Source of the DNA: Paenibacillus oceani
GTDB lineage: Bacteria; Bacillota; Bacilli; Paenibacillales; NBRC-103111
Assembly (NCBI RefSeq): GCF_014705615.1
Contig: NZ_JACXJA010000005.1
Span: 1 to 64,000, forward strand
Direction of reading: 5' to 3'
DNA length: 64,000 nt
The notes under the pieces are model-generated. The model did not search any database, had not been told where the DNA came from, and was given only the letters and a program-made list of their open reading frames with translations. Made by a program: the position numbers and the translations under genes. Each line of letters starts with the position of its first letter. Position 1 is the first letter of the stretch. Below, one piece after another: positions 42,130 through 51,046 of the stretch.

Positions 42130-45021
42130 TTAATCCTCCCCCAGCTTGACGGCCTGATGAATTTTGATTCGAGAGAGAAGATGGCCCAAGATGACAAGTC
42201 CGATGATGATCATGCCCGTTACGATCATATACAGCCTGAACGAGTCGGACGGATCGAACAAAACCTGGAACGGCGGAACCTGCGTCGCCGGGTTAAACGA
42301 AAGCTGGAACAGCGGCACGAACAGAACGCTGGTGACGTTCCCGATGCCGGCTCCGAGCAGAAAAGCCGCTCCGGAAGTAAGCACCTGCTCCGTAATGAGC
42401 ATGCCGATCAGTTGCATGAACGAGATCCCCATTGCCCGCAGTATGCCGTATTGCAGCACCCGGCCGTTGAGCGACAGAACCCAATACAGCAGGAAGCCGA
42501 AAAAGCTGATGACGACGCTGATCAGAAAACCTAATGTCATGACGCCGTTAATCGCCATCTGAAACGGATCGTTTTTGGCCTGGGTCAGCTCGTAACCGGT
42601 ATCGATAATATTCTCAACCGGTATTTCCTTCTCGTTGATCGCCTCGTTAAATACCATTCTCGCATTCGGCTCATCCTTCAAGTCGATCCATACCTGATAA
42701 GGCTCCAGCGCGATCGTACTCTGAATATAGCTCAGATGCCCGACGACGAGCTTGGGCAGCTCCGGTTTCTTGTTGGCGGATGCCGGCTGCTGCGGGTTTG
42801 GATTGAACGTCGGCCAGAAATCGATAATGCCGTATACGGTGAACGGCTTATACGTCACGTTGTTCCAGCCGATGTAGATCGAGTCCCCTTCCTTGACGCC
42901 GGCTTCCTGGGCCATCGAGCGGGACACCAGGACGGCGGAAGGCTCCGTCGATATCAAGTTGAGATAATCGTAAAAATGATGCTCCAGCAGCCGGTCTTTC
43001 AAATAGGCGGTTTTGCCGAACTCGTCGGTATCGACGCCCATCAGCTTAATCCGCGACGTCGATTTCCCGATCTGTACGTTGGCGTCGTCCTTGACGAACA
43101 CTTTGGCGGCGTTCTCCACGCCCGGAAGCTCCGTAAACACCTGGAACGGCGGCTCCGTATACTGAATCCGTTTCGGCCCGGTGATCGGCAGGGCGGACGT
43201 ATCCGCAGCTTCCTCCCCGCCGGCTTCCTCCATGCCGCCCATCGAAGGCGGAGGCGCATCGTTCTCCCACTTGATGTTCATGATGACGTCCGTACCATTT
43301 TTGTACCTTACCTTCTCCAGCGTATTGCTGTTCATCGTGCGGGCGGCGCTGGCGCTGAACAAGCCGGTCGCAAGCGTCACCATCAGGAAGACCATCAGGA
43401 AGTTGTACTGCGTGCTCGAACGGCCGACCTGAATCAGCGTCGAGTACAGCGAAGGCGGCCACACCCTGCGTCCGATCCAGTAAACGAGCCGGATAAAGAG
43501 CGGGTAGATCCGCAGCAGCAGCAAGCCGAGCCCTAACGTAAACAACGCCGGAACGAGGAACAGCAGCGGATCAACCTTGAAACTGGCCGAGTCGAGTCCG
43601 AGCGACTGCAGATCGCTCATCCGCCGTTTAAACGATTGCAGTCCGTAGATCGATATTCCAAGCAGGACGATATCGAGAAAATATTTGTGCCAAAAGCTCA
43701 GCTTCGTCATCCGCGCCATCTGCTGCTTATGTCCGACGATGGAAGTACGGGTGGCGAGAAACGCCGGAATCAGCGTCATGATCAGGGAGAACGTAACGGC
43801 GTATAAAGCATATTTATAAGCGGTCGCGTTCAGCTCCACAATCAGAGCGGACCTCTGGACAAACTCCAGGAAGCCGTTGGACGCTCCGAGCAGCTTGGTG
43901 ATCAGCATTCCCACATAAGGACCGATAATGTAGGCTACGACTCCGAGCAAAATCCCTTCGATCACGTAGCTGAGCAGCACTTGAAGGCGGCTCGCGCCGC
44001 GGCTCCGCAAGACCGCAATCTCCGTCTTCTGCCGATCTACGATCAGGTTCGATACCATGAACAGGTAAAACCCGAGCATGATCATAACCGGAACGTTCAG
44101 CGACCACAACATGACGCGCAACTGCTCCTGGCGGTCCAAATATTTCGAGATGACGCTCAGCGCCGGCGCCTTGATCGATTGGCTGTTGAACGTGTTCGTC
44201 ACATACCCCTCGATCCGGTTATGCGTACGGATGAACGATTCGATCGACTGCATATTCATTCTCGAATAGTCGAACGCAAAAAACCAGAAGCCGGAGCGCA
44301 TCGAGATATCGGTTTCGCTGCTATTCGTGATCGTCTTCTCGAACAGCTCGAAATCCATCAGGAACGATCGGCTGTAGCTTTCGACCGACGTATACCAGAA
44401 CAGATCGTGCTCGTCCTTCGGATTAATAATACCGACCGGCTTGACGGTGATCGGCTTTTTGATCCGCTCGTCAGCAATAATAAATTCGTTGCCGAGCACC
44501 ATTTTCAGCTGGGTAAGAGCGCTCTCCACGACGAGAACTTCGTATACGCCGTTTACCGGCTCCTTGGCCGGCATCACACCGTCCACCAGCTTGATATGCT
44601 GTTCCAGATTGGAGAAGGCGACCAGATCCGCATTCCGCCGGACCTCGGGATCGACCCTTTCCGTATCGATCGGCTTGAACGAGAACGTATCCGTTCCGCG
44701 CTCCGTCACCTGTTCGAGAATCGGCAGGGAGAACCGGTCTTTGACCGATTCCATAAATGCGTCCACCTGACGCGTGCTTTCCCCGTTTTTCTGCGGATCG
44801 TCGTCCGTCAAGTACAGACCGGTGCGATGGGTGACCGGATAGGCGCCGGAGCTCACCTGATAATTTTCCAGTTCCTTCACAAGCATCCGCTGCAAGATCG
44901 CCTCGGTGTAGATCGGCATGCTGCTGACCAGCGCCACGGACAGCACGAGCCCGAACAGCAGGCTGAGCTCCAGCCATTTGTTCTTGAGCATTTTGCGAAA
45001 AATCATAACAAGTATGGCCAC
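42130..45021 (-). CDS. FtsX/MacB-type ABC permease
   Basis: A 963-residue permease. A first helix (about residues 15-40) precedes a long extracytoplasmic region, then a cluster of helices (about 310-510), a second large external region, and a final three-helix FtsX domain (about 845-955). This duplicated arrangement is typical of long lipoprotein- or peptide-handling ABC permeases of Firmicutes. The GTG start has GGAGG ten bases upstream; an ATG lies five codons further in. It lies between the adaptor and the second ATPase. Confidence 0.88.
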   Translation of the reverse strand: MAILVMIFRKMLKNKWLELSLLFGLVLSVALVSSMPIYTEAILQRMLVKELENYQVSSGAYPVTHRTGLYLTDDDPQKNGESTRQVDAFMESVKDRFSLPILEQVTERGTDTFSFKPIDTERVDPEVRRNADLVAFSNLEQHIKLVDGVMPAKEPVNGVYEVLVVESALTQLKMVLGNEFIIADERIKKPITVKPVGIINPKDEHDLFWYTSVESYSRSFLMDFELFEKTITNSSETDISMRSGFWFFAFDYSRMNMQSIESFIRTHNRIEGYVTNTFNSQSIKAPALSVISKYLDRQEQLRVMLWSLNVPVMIMLGFYLFMVSNLIVDRQKTEIAVLRSRGASRLQVLLSYVIEGILLGVVAYIIGPYVGMLITKLLGASNGFLEFVQRSALIVELNATAYKYALYAVTFSLIMTLIPAFLATRTSIVGHKQQMARMTKLSFWHKYFLDIVLLGISIYGLQSFKRRMSDLQSLGLDSASFKVDPLLFLVPALFTLGLGLLLLRIYPLFIRLVYWIGRRVWPPSLYSTLIQVGRSSTQYNFLMVFLMVTLATGLFSASAARTMNSNTLEKVRYKNGTDVIMNIKWENDAPPPSMGGMEEAGGEEAADTSALPITGPKRIQYTEPPFQVFTELPGVENAAKVFVKDDANVQIGKSTSRIKLMGVDTDEFGKTAYLKDRLLEHHFYDYLNLISTEPSAVLVSRSMAQEAGVKEGDSIYIGWNNVTYKPFTVYGIIDFWPTFNPNPQQPASANKKPELPKLVVGHLSYIQSTIALEPYQVWIDLKDEPNARMVFNEAINEKEIPVENIIDTGYELTQAKNDPFQMAINGVMTLGFLISVVISFFGFLLYWVLSLNGRVLQYGILRAMGISFMQLIGMLITEQVLTSGAAFLLGAGIGNVTSVLFVPLFQLSFNPATQVPPFQVLFDPSDSFRLYMIVTGMIIIGLVILGHLLSRIKIHQAVKLGED

Positions 45022-45086
45022 GAAAACGGATCCTCCTTCCGAGGGGGCGCTTCATATCGGCGCTAGAGCGCAACGGCTCCTATATG

Positions 45087-46112
45087 CTATTGCAGGATAA
45101 GCTTTTGCCCTTCTCTAATGCCTTTAACGATCTCGATGCCGCTGGTCGTTTCCAGCCCTTTCTCGACGTCCACTTCTTTGATGCTGTCGCCTTCGAGCAC
45201 CTTGACGAAATTACGTCCCAAATATTGCGACAATGCGCGCGGAGGAATGATCAGCACGTTATCCTTTTGCCTCGTTACGATGTTGATATCCGCATTGGCC
45301 CCCAGCTTCAGCTCCGGCGGATGGTCCTGGACCTGAATAAATATCGTTTTCGAATACCGTTCGGCCAGCTGCTTGTTGTCGGTAGCCGGCGTATTGGACG
45401 GCGACTGTACGACTTTTCCTTCCAGCTTTTGGCCTTTGATTGTCACTTCCACCGAGACGCCGGCTTGCACCTCGAGCATATCGGACGTATTGCCGGACGT
45501 GTAGGCCAGTCGCACCGAGTTCGGATCGGAGACAATGACATAGGTTTTATTCGCCTGCACCGAATCGCCCGGCTTGGCCGGATCGACGAACGTGATCATC
45601 CCGTCCATCTCGGCGCGCAGCGTTTTCCCCTCCACCGCTTTCCTCGCGTCGCTCAGCCGCAGCTCCGCTATATTCAGCTCCATGAGCCGGATTTTCATCT
45701 TGTTCGTATCCTGGGTTTGCTTGGCCTGTTCCAGGTTGTACACCGCCTGCTCGTAATCGCGCTCTTTCTCCTTCAGCACGATGGCCGAGTCGCCCGGATC
45801 GAGCACGATGAGCGGATCGCCCTTTTTGACCGGCGTGTTGTTGAGTACGAGCACTTCCTGGATTTTACCGGATACGCCTTTAAACTCATGATTTTTAACG
45901 TTCGTAGATTCGACTGTCGCCACACCCGAAATTCGTTTAATAATCGTACCGCTTTTCACTTCGACGATCTCATAATTTTCTTTGACCGGCTTCACCAGCG
46001 GCGGCTTCAACGGTTCCTCCTCCGCCGGTACGAGGGAGCAGCCGGCACAAGCGGCGGCGACGAGTACGGAGACCATAACGCGGCGAGCGTAAGCTTTACC
46101 CCTGATCGACAA
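45087..46112 (-). CDS. Membrane-fusion (HlyD/MacA-type) adaptor lipoprotein
   Basis: A 341-residue adaptor. A signal peptide ends in a lipobox (AAACAGC), so it is a lipoprotein. Then come a barrel-sandwich half (NHEFKGVSGKIQEVLVLNNTPVKKGDPLIVL), a helical hairpin (YEQAVYNLEQAKQTQ to IAELRLSDARKAVEG), and the second lipoyl half with a C-terminal membrane-proximal part. It should couple the permease to extracellular substrate. I prefer the TTG at 46112, nine bases after GGAGG; the ATG at 46121 abuts that site. It overlaps the upstream ATPase gene. Confidence 0.88.
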   Translation of the reverse strand: MSIRGKAYARRVMVSVLVAAACAGCSLVPAEEEPLKPPLVKPVKENYEIVEVKSGTIIKRISGVATVESTNVKNHEFKGVSGKIQEVLVLNNTPVKKGDPLIVLDPGDSAIVLKEKERDYEQAVYNLEQAKQTQDTNKMKIRLMELNIAELRLSDARKAVEGKTLRAEMDGMITFVDPAKPGDSVQANKTYVIVSDPNSVRLAYTSGNTSDMLEVQAGVSVEVTIKGQKLEGKVVQSPSNTPATDNKQLAERYSKTIFIQVQDHPPELKLGANADINIVTRQKDNVLIIPPRALSQYLGRNFVKVLEGDSIKEVDVEKGLETTSGIEIVKGIREGQKLILQ

Positions 46113-46827
46113 TTTGCCCATCCTCCAATGCGTAAACTTGATCGACGATTTCCATAATGGCAGGATCGTGCGTAGTGATGACGATCGTCATCCCTTCCAT
46201 CTGTACGAGATCCTTGAAGATTTTAATGATCTGCAGCCCCATCTTGCTGTCCAGCTCGGCTGTAGGCTCGTCAGCGAGCAACAGCTTGGGACGGTGCGCA
46301 ATCGCTCTCGCAATAGCGGTCCGCTGCTGCTCCCCGCCCGACATCTCGAAGGGCCGGTGACTCATTCTGGCTTTGAGCCCCACGCTTTCGAGCGCCCGCT
46401 CCGCCATTTCCCGATGATGTTTCGTTGGCGTGCCGGCGATCCGAAGGCCGAACTCCACGTTTTCGTAGGCGGACATAAGCGGCATAAGCGCAAACGACTG
46501 GAAAATGAAGCCCATCTGTACGCGACGCAGTTCGTTGCGCTTTTTCTCCCCGAGTGTCGTAATCTCCTGACCGCCGAAGTATATCGCGCCTTCCGTAGGC
46601 ACATCCAGAGCCCCAAGCAAGTTGATCAGCGTCGTTTTACCCGAGCCGGACCGCCCCTTCAGCGCAACGAGCCGGCCGTACGGAATCGACAGGTTGGCGC
46701 CCTTCAGCGCGTGGACTGCGCTTGGACCGCGCCCGAACACCCGCTTGATGCCGACCGCCTTCAGAATCGGTTCGCTGCCCTGGGTTGAATCGTACAGCGC
46801 GATGTCGGTCTTGCGAATTGTCTCCAT
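46096..46827 (-). CDS. ABC transporter ATPase (MacB/LolD type)
   Basis: A 243-residue ATPase and first gene of the operon: Walker A GRSGSGKTT, Q-loop FIFQSFALMP, signature MSGGEQQR, Walker B LLLADEPTAELD, H-loop THDP. It lacks the AbrB-like tail of the operon's second ATPase. A GGGGGG site precedes the ATG. With the adaptor, the single permease and the second ATPase it forms a MacAB-like exporter, perhaps working as an ATPase heterodimer. Confidence 0.92.
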   Translation of the reverse strand: METIRKTDIALYDSTQGSEPILKAVGIKRVFGRGPSAVHALKGANLSIPYGRLVALKGRSGSGKTTLINLLGALDVPTEGAIYFGGQEITTLGEKKRNELRRVQMGFIFQSFALMPLMSAYENVEFGLRIAGTPTKHHREMAERALESVGLKARMSHRPFEMSGGEQQRTAIARAIAHRPKLLLADEPTAELDSKMGLQIIKIFKDLVQMEGMTIVITTHDPAIMEIVDQVYALEDGQIVDQG

Positions 46828-47036
46828 CTATATCCCCCCACTTAGCGCTGCTGGCCGAATGCATGAAACGTCAAATACCTTGATGTACATACTGTAAACG
46901 TATTCATCCGAACATAAAAGGAACTTTTTGTTGGAAATGGGGGGCGATTTGTTCGATTTTCCTGAAAACGGGATCCGCCAAGGGGCTGCCGCTCCGTATA
47001 CGGCACACCCCGGCAGCGTGCAGCGCTTGAGGAGTC

Positions 47037-47140
47037 GGGCTTGTGGAGTTGGGCTTGTGGAGTAGGGCTTGAGGGCTTCGTTCCACCGTTCCTGTCTGAC
47101 CGTCTACCCCGTCGGCCTTTCGGCCTTTCGGCCTTTCAGC
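47037..47140. repeat. Two short tandem repeats
   Basis: GGGCTTGTGGAGT occurs twice with a third partial GGGCTTGAGGG (about 47037-47070). Further on, CGGCCTTT occurs three times in register, then degenerates (47112-47140). Confidence 0.7.
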
Positions 47141-47493
47141 CGTTCGCTCGTTTGATCCATCATGGAGTTCAGCCGCCCCCAATAAGGGTCTTTGGTATGT
47201 TCTATTTCCGGCCGATTCACAAACCGAAGCGACATAGAGGCGGTTTGCACCCCTTATTTCAACCAACGGATGGTGTCTGCACCCTTTTCGCCGATTTTAG
47301 CAGCTTCAAACCGTTCTTATTTCGTCAGCCGAACCGGTTTTGGACAAAATAAAGACTGCAAACCACCCTTATTCCTTGCAAAACGGCGGTCGGTTGCCCC
47401 CTCCCATTCCGCCCCGTTCCTTCTCACCTGTCCACAAGCATAGGGCCGGGCGGTTACGATTCACGATTCACGAATCTGCGACACTTGCTGAAC

Positions 47494-47517
47494 CGCTTAA
47501 GAAAAATTTCTTAAGCG
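47494..47517. repeat. 24-base perfect palindrome
   Basis: CGCTTAAGAAA and TTTCTTAAGCG flank AA. It is AT-rich and could be an operator or a hairpin; no gene starts nearby on the plus strand, and the broken phosphoesterase ends about 260 bases away. Confidence 0.55.
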
Positions 47518-47779
47518 AAGCCTTTGTCCCGAGGCCTGGACCCTGCGTATCAGATAGCTTTTTTTCGTACAAAAATTCGCAAACCGGCCATTTCGCTTTT
47601 TCGAAGCAACGCATTTAAGCCTACCACACTTGCGACTTTACCTTACTCTGAAACCTTAACAAACCGCGTTCCTTACGGACGCGGTCCATCTTATAGGGTC
47701 AGTCAGCTACAGGTTCTTTACAGCGCTCCGGTTTATTGTACTTGTGGCGCCCCTTCTCCCGTCCGCTCCCGGCCTCGGC

Positions 47780-48508
47780 TTACAGCCGTAAATGCTGGTT
47801 TCCATGGAAAGCTCTCAGAATAAACGGCCCGTCTGGAACGTTCAGCGAGGAGTAGGATCGCAAAAACAAACTGTTATCGTATGGCGCTTCCTTCAGCTCG
47901 ATCGCGACTTCCCCATCCCGAACCGTGACGACTCCGTATCGGGCGACCGGCGTATCGCTGCAGCCGAGGGCTCCCGGATTCATGTACTGTCTGCGGACTG
48001 TTCTAAACAAATGAACAGGGTGATGGTGACCGAAGCAGACGAGATCATAACCGCTATCTCCGTACAGCTTATCGAGCTTGACGCCGTCCGGGTCGGGGTC
48101 GATCGCCGCATATTGGCCGTCGTTCCCGAGATGGTAATGCGTCAACAAGATTCGGCGTCCCTCGTGCCGCACCTCCTCCTGAAGCGGCAGCCGGCTGAGA
48201 TACGGGACAAACTTGGAATCCAGCCGTCCCGCGATCCACTCATGATGGGCAAATGCTTGCTCGTGCCCCGGCAAACACCCGTCGCCCCGAATGATACGCA
48301 GCACCGCCTGCTCATGATTGCCGGTGATACAAAACATGTCGTTACGCGCCGTCAGTTGCTCCAGCACTTCGTTCGTATCGGGACCGATCCCGATCAGATC
48401 GCCGAGGCACTAGATCCGGTCGAAATCGCCGGCTGCGTCGATGTGCCCAAGCGCCGCTTCGAGAGCCGGGCTGTTGCCGTGAATGTCGGTCAGTATCGCC
48501 GCCTTCAT
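47780..48508 (-). pseudogene. Metallophosphoesterase interrupted by an in-frame amber stop
   Basis: From ATG 48508 (AAGGAGG site) the frame reads MKAAILTDIHGNSPALEAAL..., the first metal motif of calcineurin-like phosphoesterases. A TAG at 48410-48412 (codon 33) interrupts it, then the same frame continues CLGDLIGIGPDTNEVLEQL with GNHEQ, LLTHYHLG and FGHHHP to a stop at 47780. Family members usually have Tyr or Val before CLGD, so one base change (TAT or TAC to TAG) explains it. The whole would be 242 residues of the YfcE-like group. It may be a recent nonsense mutation or a sequence error. Confidence 0.82.
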
Positions 48509-48523
48509 TGCAGTCCTCCTTGT

Positions 48524-50914
48524 TTAAGCTTGGATCGGCGTCCAAAACGTCTTCTCCAGTTCGTCCGGCGGAAGCGGTCTGCTGAAATAGTAGCCCTGGA
48601 TTTCCTTGCAGGCGTTCGCTTTTAATATTTCCAGCTGGTCCTCCGTCTCGATTCCTTCCGCGATAACGTTCATATTCAGATGGCGGGCCATCGAGATAAT
48701 GGTCTCGACGATCGCTTTATCGTTGTCGTTCATCGTGATGTCGGCAATAAACGACCGGTCGATCTTCAGCTTATGAATCGGAAACTGCCTCAAGTAGCTT
48801 AGCGAGCTGTAGCCTGTGCCGAAATCGTCCAGACTGATCCGGATACCGAGCCGGGCCAGATCGTCCAGGATCGCCTTCGAAGTGGCCGGGTCCATCATCA
48901 TGCTCTCCGTAATTTCCAGCACCAAATATTCCGGCGCCAACCCCGTTTCTTCGAGAATGCGGGTCACATAACCGACCAGGTTGTTCTGGTGAAACTGCAG
49001 CGAGGACAGATTGACGGATACCGGAATCCGCGGCCCTCCTCCGTCGTGCCAATCCTTCATTTGCCGGCAAGCTTCGCGCAGCACCCACGTTCCGAGATCA
49101 TAGATCAGTCCGGTTTCTTCGGCGAGCGGGATAAACGTTTTCGGGTACAGCAATCCTCTGGCAGGATGATTCCAGCGGACCAACGCTTCGATTCCGATCA
49201 TGCTCCGGTCGGACGTGTCGAACTGCGGCTGGTAGTGAACGGTCAATTCGTCCCGCTCCAACGCTTTTCTCAGATCCGCTTCGAGCTCCATTTTCTCCGC
49301 CAACCCGGAATCCAGTTCGTGTGAATAATAACGATAGCCGTTTTTTCCGTGTTTTTTTACTTCGTACATGGCCGTATCCGCGTTGCGGAGCAAGATCTCG
49401 GACATTAGGCCGTGATCCGGATAGGCCGCGATTCCGATACTCGCGGTTACATAATAATCGTTGTCCTTGATCCGGTAAGGAACTTGCACCGACTGGATGA
49501 TCCGATCCGCAAGCCGCGCCGTATCTCCGCTATATTCCTGACCGCTGCGGCACAGAATCGTAAATTCGTCACCGCCCATTCTGGCGATTGATACGTCGAA
49601 CCCTTCCGCGCTAAGGAGCAGCCGCTCGCTTACTTCTTTCAGGAACATATCGCCGCATGTATGGCCGAGCGAATCGTTAATGAGCTTGAACCGGTCGATA
49701 TCGAGAATCATAACCGAAAACCGGCTACCCCGCCTCTCCCCGTCCTCGATCGCTTCCGCTAACAGCTGGTTAAACTTTCGCCGGTTCGGCAGCCCGGTCA
49801 GCTCGTCATGATAGGCCAGATAATGGATCATCTGTTTGGAACGTTTCTCTTCGGTTATATCTTTGATTAACAGATGGGTGCCTGCCGCTTCCCCGTCGAT
49901 CTCGACGGGAACGGGATTCACGCTCAGCTCCACGCGGCTGTTATCGTTTCGTACGAAGGTCGTTTCATAACTCGAATCTGCCGAGAGGCCCCCGGCGATT
50001 CCGCTGCCGAGCGACGCGATGGGCGCATCTTTGTATTCCGCCTCGGTGAATCCGGTAAGGATCGAAGCCGCCGGGTTGAAGCTGATAATCTTCCCCTGCG
50101 TATCGATCGATATAATTCCGTCCGAATTATTTTCGTACAGCGACCGGTACCACCGTTCATGCTGTTTGATCGCCGAATCTTTTTGCGAGAGCCGCTTGTT
50201 CACATACACGCTGAACAGCGTGAAGCCAAGAGTAAGCAAAATGCCTGCCGAGATAATCAAAGCGAGCATACCGGGCTCAATCCGCATCCCCCCGCTGGTC
50301 GGACCGTCGCCGGATCGGAAAGTAGCCGCCGCCATCCCCGTGTAATGCATGCCCGCAATCGCTGCGCCCATTATGGTGCCGCAGCCGAGCTTGTACAGGA
50401 CGACGTAACGGGACTGGTTTTTGCGAAAAACGTACAGCAGCCATAAGGCTGCAAGCGAAGCGGCGATCGCGATCGCGACCGACAGGGCGACGAGCATCGG
50501 ATTGTAGGTGATCTGAACCGTCATCGCGGCCATCCCGATGTAATGCATCCCCGATATTCCCGCGGCCATCAGAGCCGAGGCGGCCACCAGTTGCTTGGCG
50601 CCGAAGACGGTTCCGCTGACCGTATACAACGCTACACTGGAAACGGCTATAGCGAGCAGAACCGACATAACAAACGGCCCGAACTTATACGACACGTCCA
50701 TCGGCAAGGAAAAAGCGAGCATGCCGACAAAATGCATCGACCAGATGCCAAGTCCCATCGATACCGCTCCGCACCCAAGCCAGATCGAGCGAGCCTTCCC
50801 TCTCGAGGTGACGATCCTTCCGGCCAGATCAAGAGCCGAATAAGACGCAGTTACAGCGATAATATAAGATAACGCGACCAGAAAAAGGTTGTACGAGCCG
50901 TGCACATGATCCAT
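48524..50914 (-). CDS. MHYT-PAS-GGDEF-EAL cyclic-di-GMP protein (YkoW/DgcW-like)
   Basis: A 796-residue membrane protein, the architecture and size of B. subtilis YkoW. Seven helices carry three MHYT motifs (SMHFVGM, GMHYIGM, GMHYTGM), a gas- or copper-sensing module. Then PAS (about 270-370), GGDEF (ARMGGDEF intact) and EAL (GIEALVRW, DDFGTGYSSLSYL, QGYYFSRPL intact). Both synthesis and breakdown of c-di-GMP are possible. ATG 50914 follows AAAGGGGAAA. It lies 15 bases upstream of the broken phosphoesterase on the same strand, so they were probably co-transcribed. Confidence 0.92.
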   Translation of the reverse strand: MDHVHGSYNLFLVALSYIIAVTASYSALDLAGRIVTSRGKARSIWLGCGAVSMGLGIWSMHFVGMLAFSLPMDVSYKFGPFVMSVLLAIAVSSVALYTVSGTVFGAKQLVAASALMAAGISGMHYIGMAAMTVQITYNPMLVALSVAIAIAASLAALWLLYVFRKNQSRYVVLYKLGCGTIMGAAIAGMHYTGMAAATFRSGDGPTSGGMRIEPGMLALIISAGILLTLGFTLFSVYVNKRLSQKDSAIKQHERWYRSLYENNSDGIISIDTQGKIISFNPAASILTGFTEAEYKDAPIASLGSGIAGGLSADSSYETTFVRNDNSRVELSVNPVPVEIDGEAAGTHLLIKDITEEKRSKQMIHYLAYHDELTGLPNRRKFNQLLAEAIEDGERRGSRFSVMILDIDRFKLINDSLGHTCGDMFLKEVSERLLLSAEGFDVSIARMGGDEFTILCRSGQEYSGDTARLADRIIQSVQVPYRIKDNDYYVTASIGIAAYPDHGLMSEILLRNADTAMYEVKKHGKNGYRYYSHELDSGLAEKMELEADLRKALERDELTVHYQPQFDTSDRSMIGIEALVRWNHPARGLLYPKTFIPLAEETGLIYDLGTWVLREACRQMKDWHDGGGPRIPVSVNLSSLQFHQNNLVGYVTRILEETGLAPEYLVLEITESMMMDPATSKAILDDLARLGIRISLDDFGTGYSSLSYLRQFPIHKLKIDRSFIADITMNDNDKAIVETIISMARHLNMNVIAEGIETEDQLEILKANACKEIQGYYFSRPLPPDELEKTFWTPIQA

Positions 50915-51046
50915 CGGTTTCCCCTTTCCATCCGCATTGATTATGTAGGTTATACGCAAGAAGGCCGGCTGCGTTGCGCGGCCCCGATATCGCAGGATGC
51001 CAGTGAAAGCTTCGCGGCGTCCTGAAAATAGACACCCTGTAGGTGT

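Larger units (their letters stand above)
46828..47779. other. Long gene-poor, repeat-bearing intergenic region
   Basis: About 950 bases without a convincing gene; the frames present lack ribosome binding sites and recognisable domains. It contains a 15-base tandem (GGGCTTGTGGAGT repeated, about 47037-47070), a 9-base tandem (CGGCCTTT, about 47112-47140), several degenerate copies of a GCAAACC/GCACC...CTTATTTC motif (47240-47380) and a 24-base palindrome at 47494-47517. Confidence 0.6.

Noticed and set aside
43981-45066. A 361-codon plus-strand frame
   Set aside because: Antisense of the ABC permease gene, Arg/His-rich composition typical of a shadow frame.
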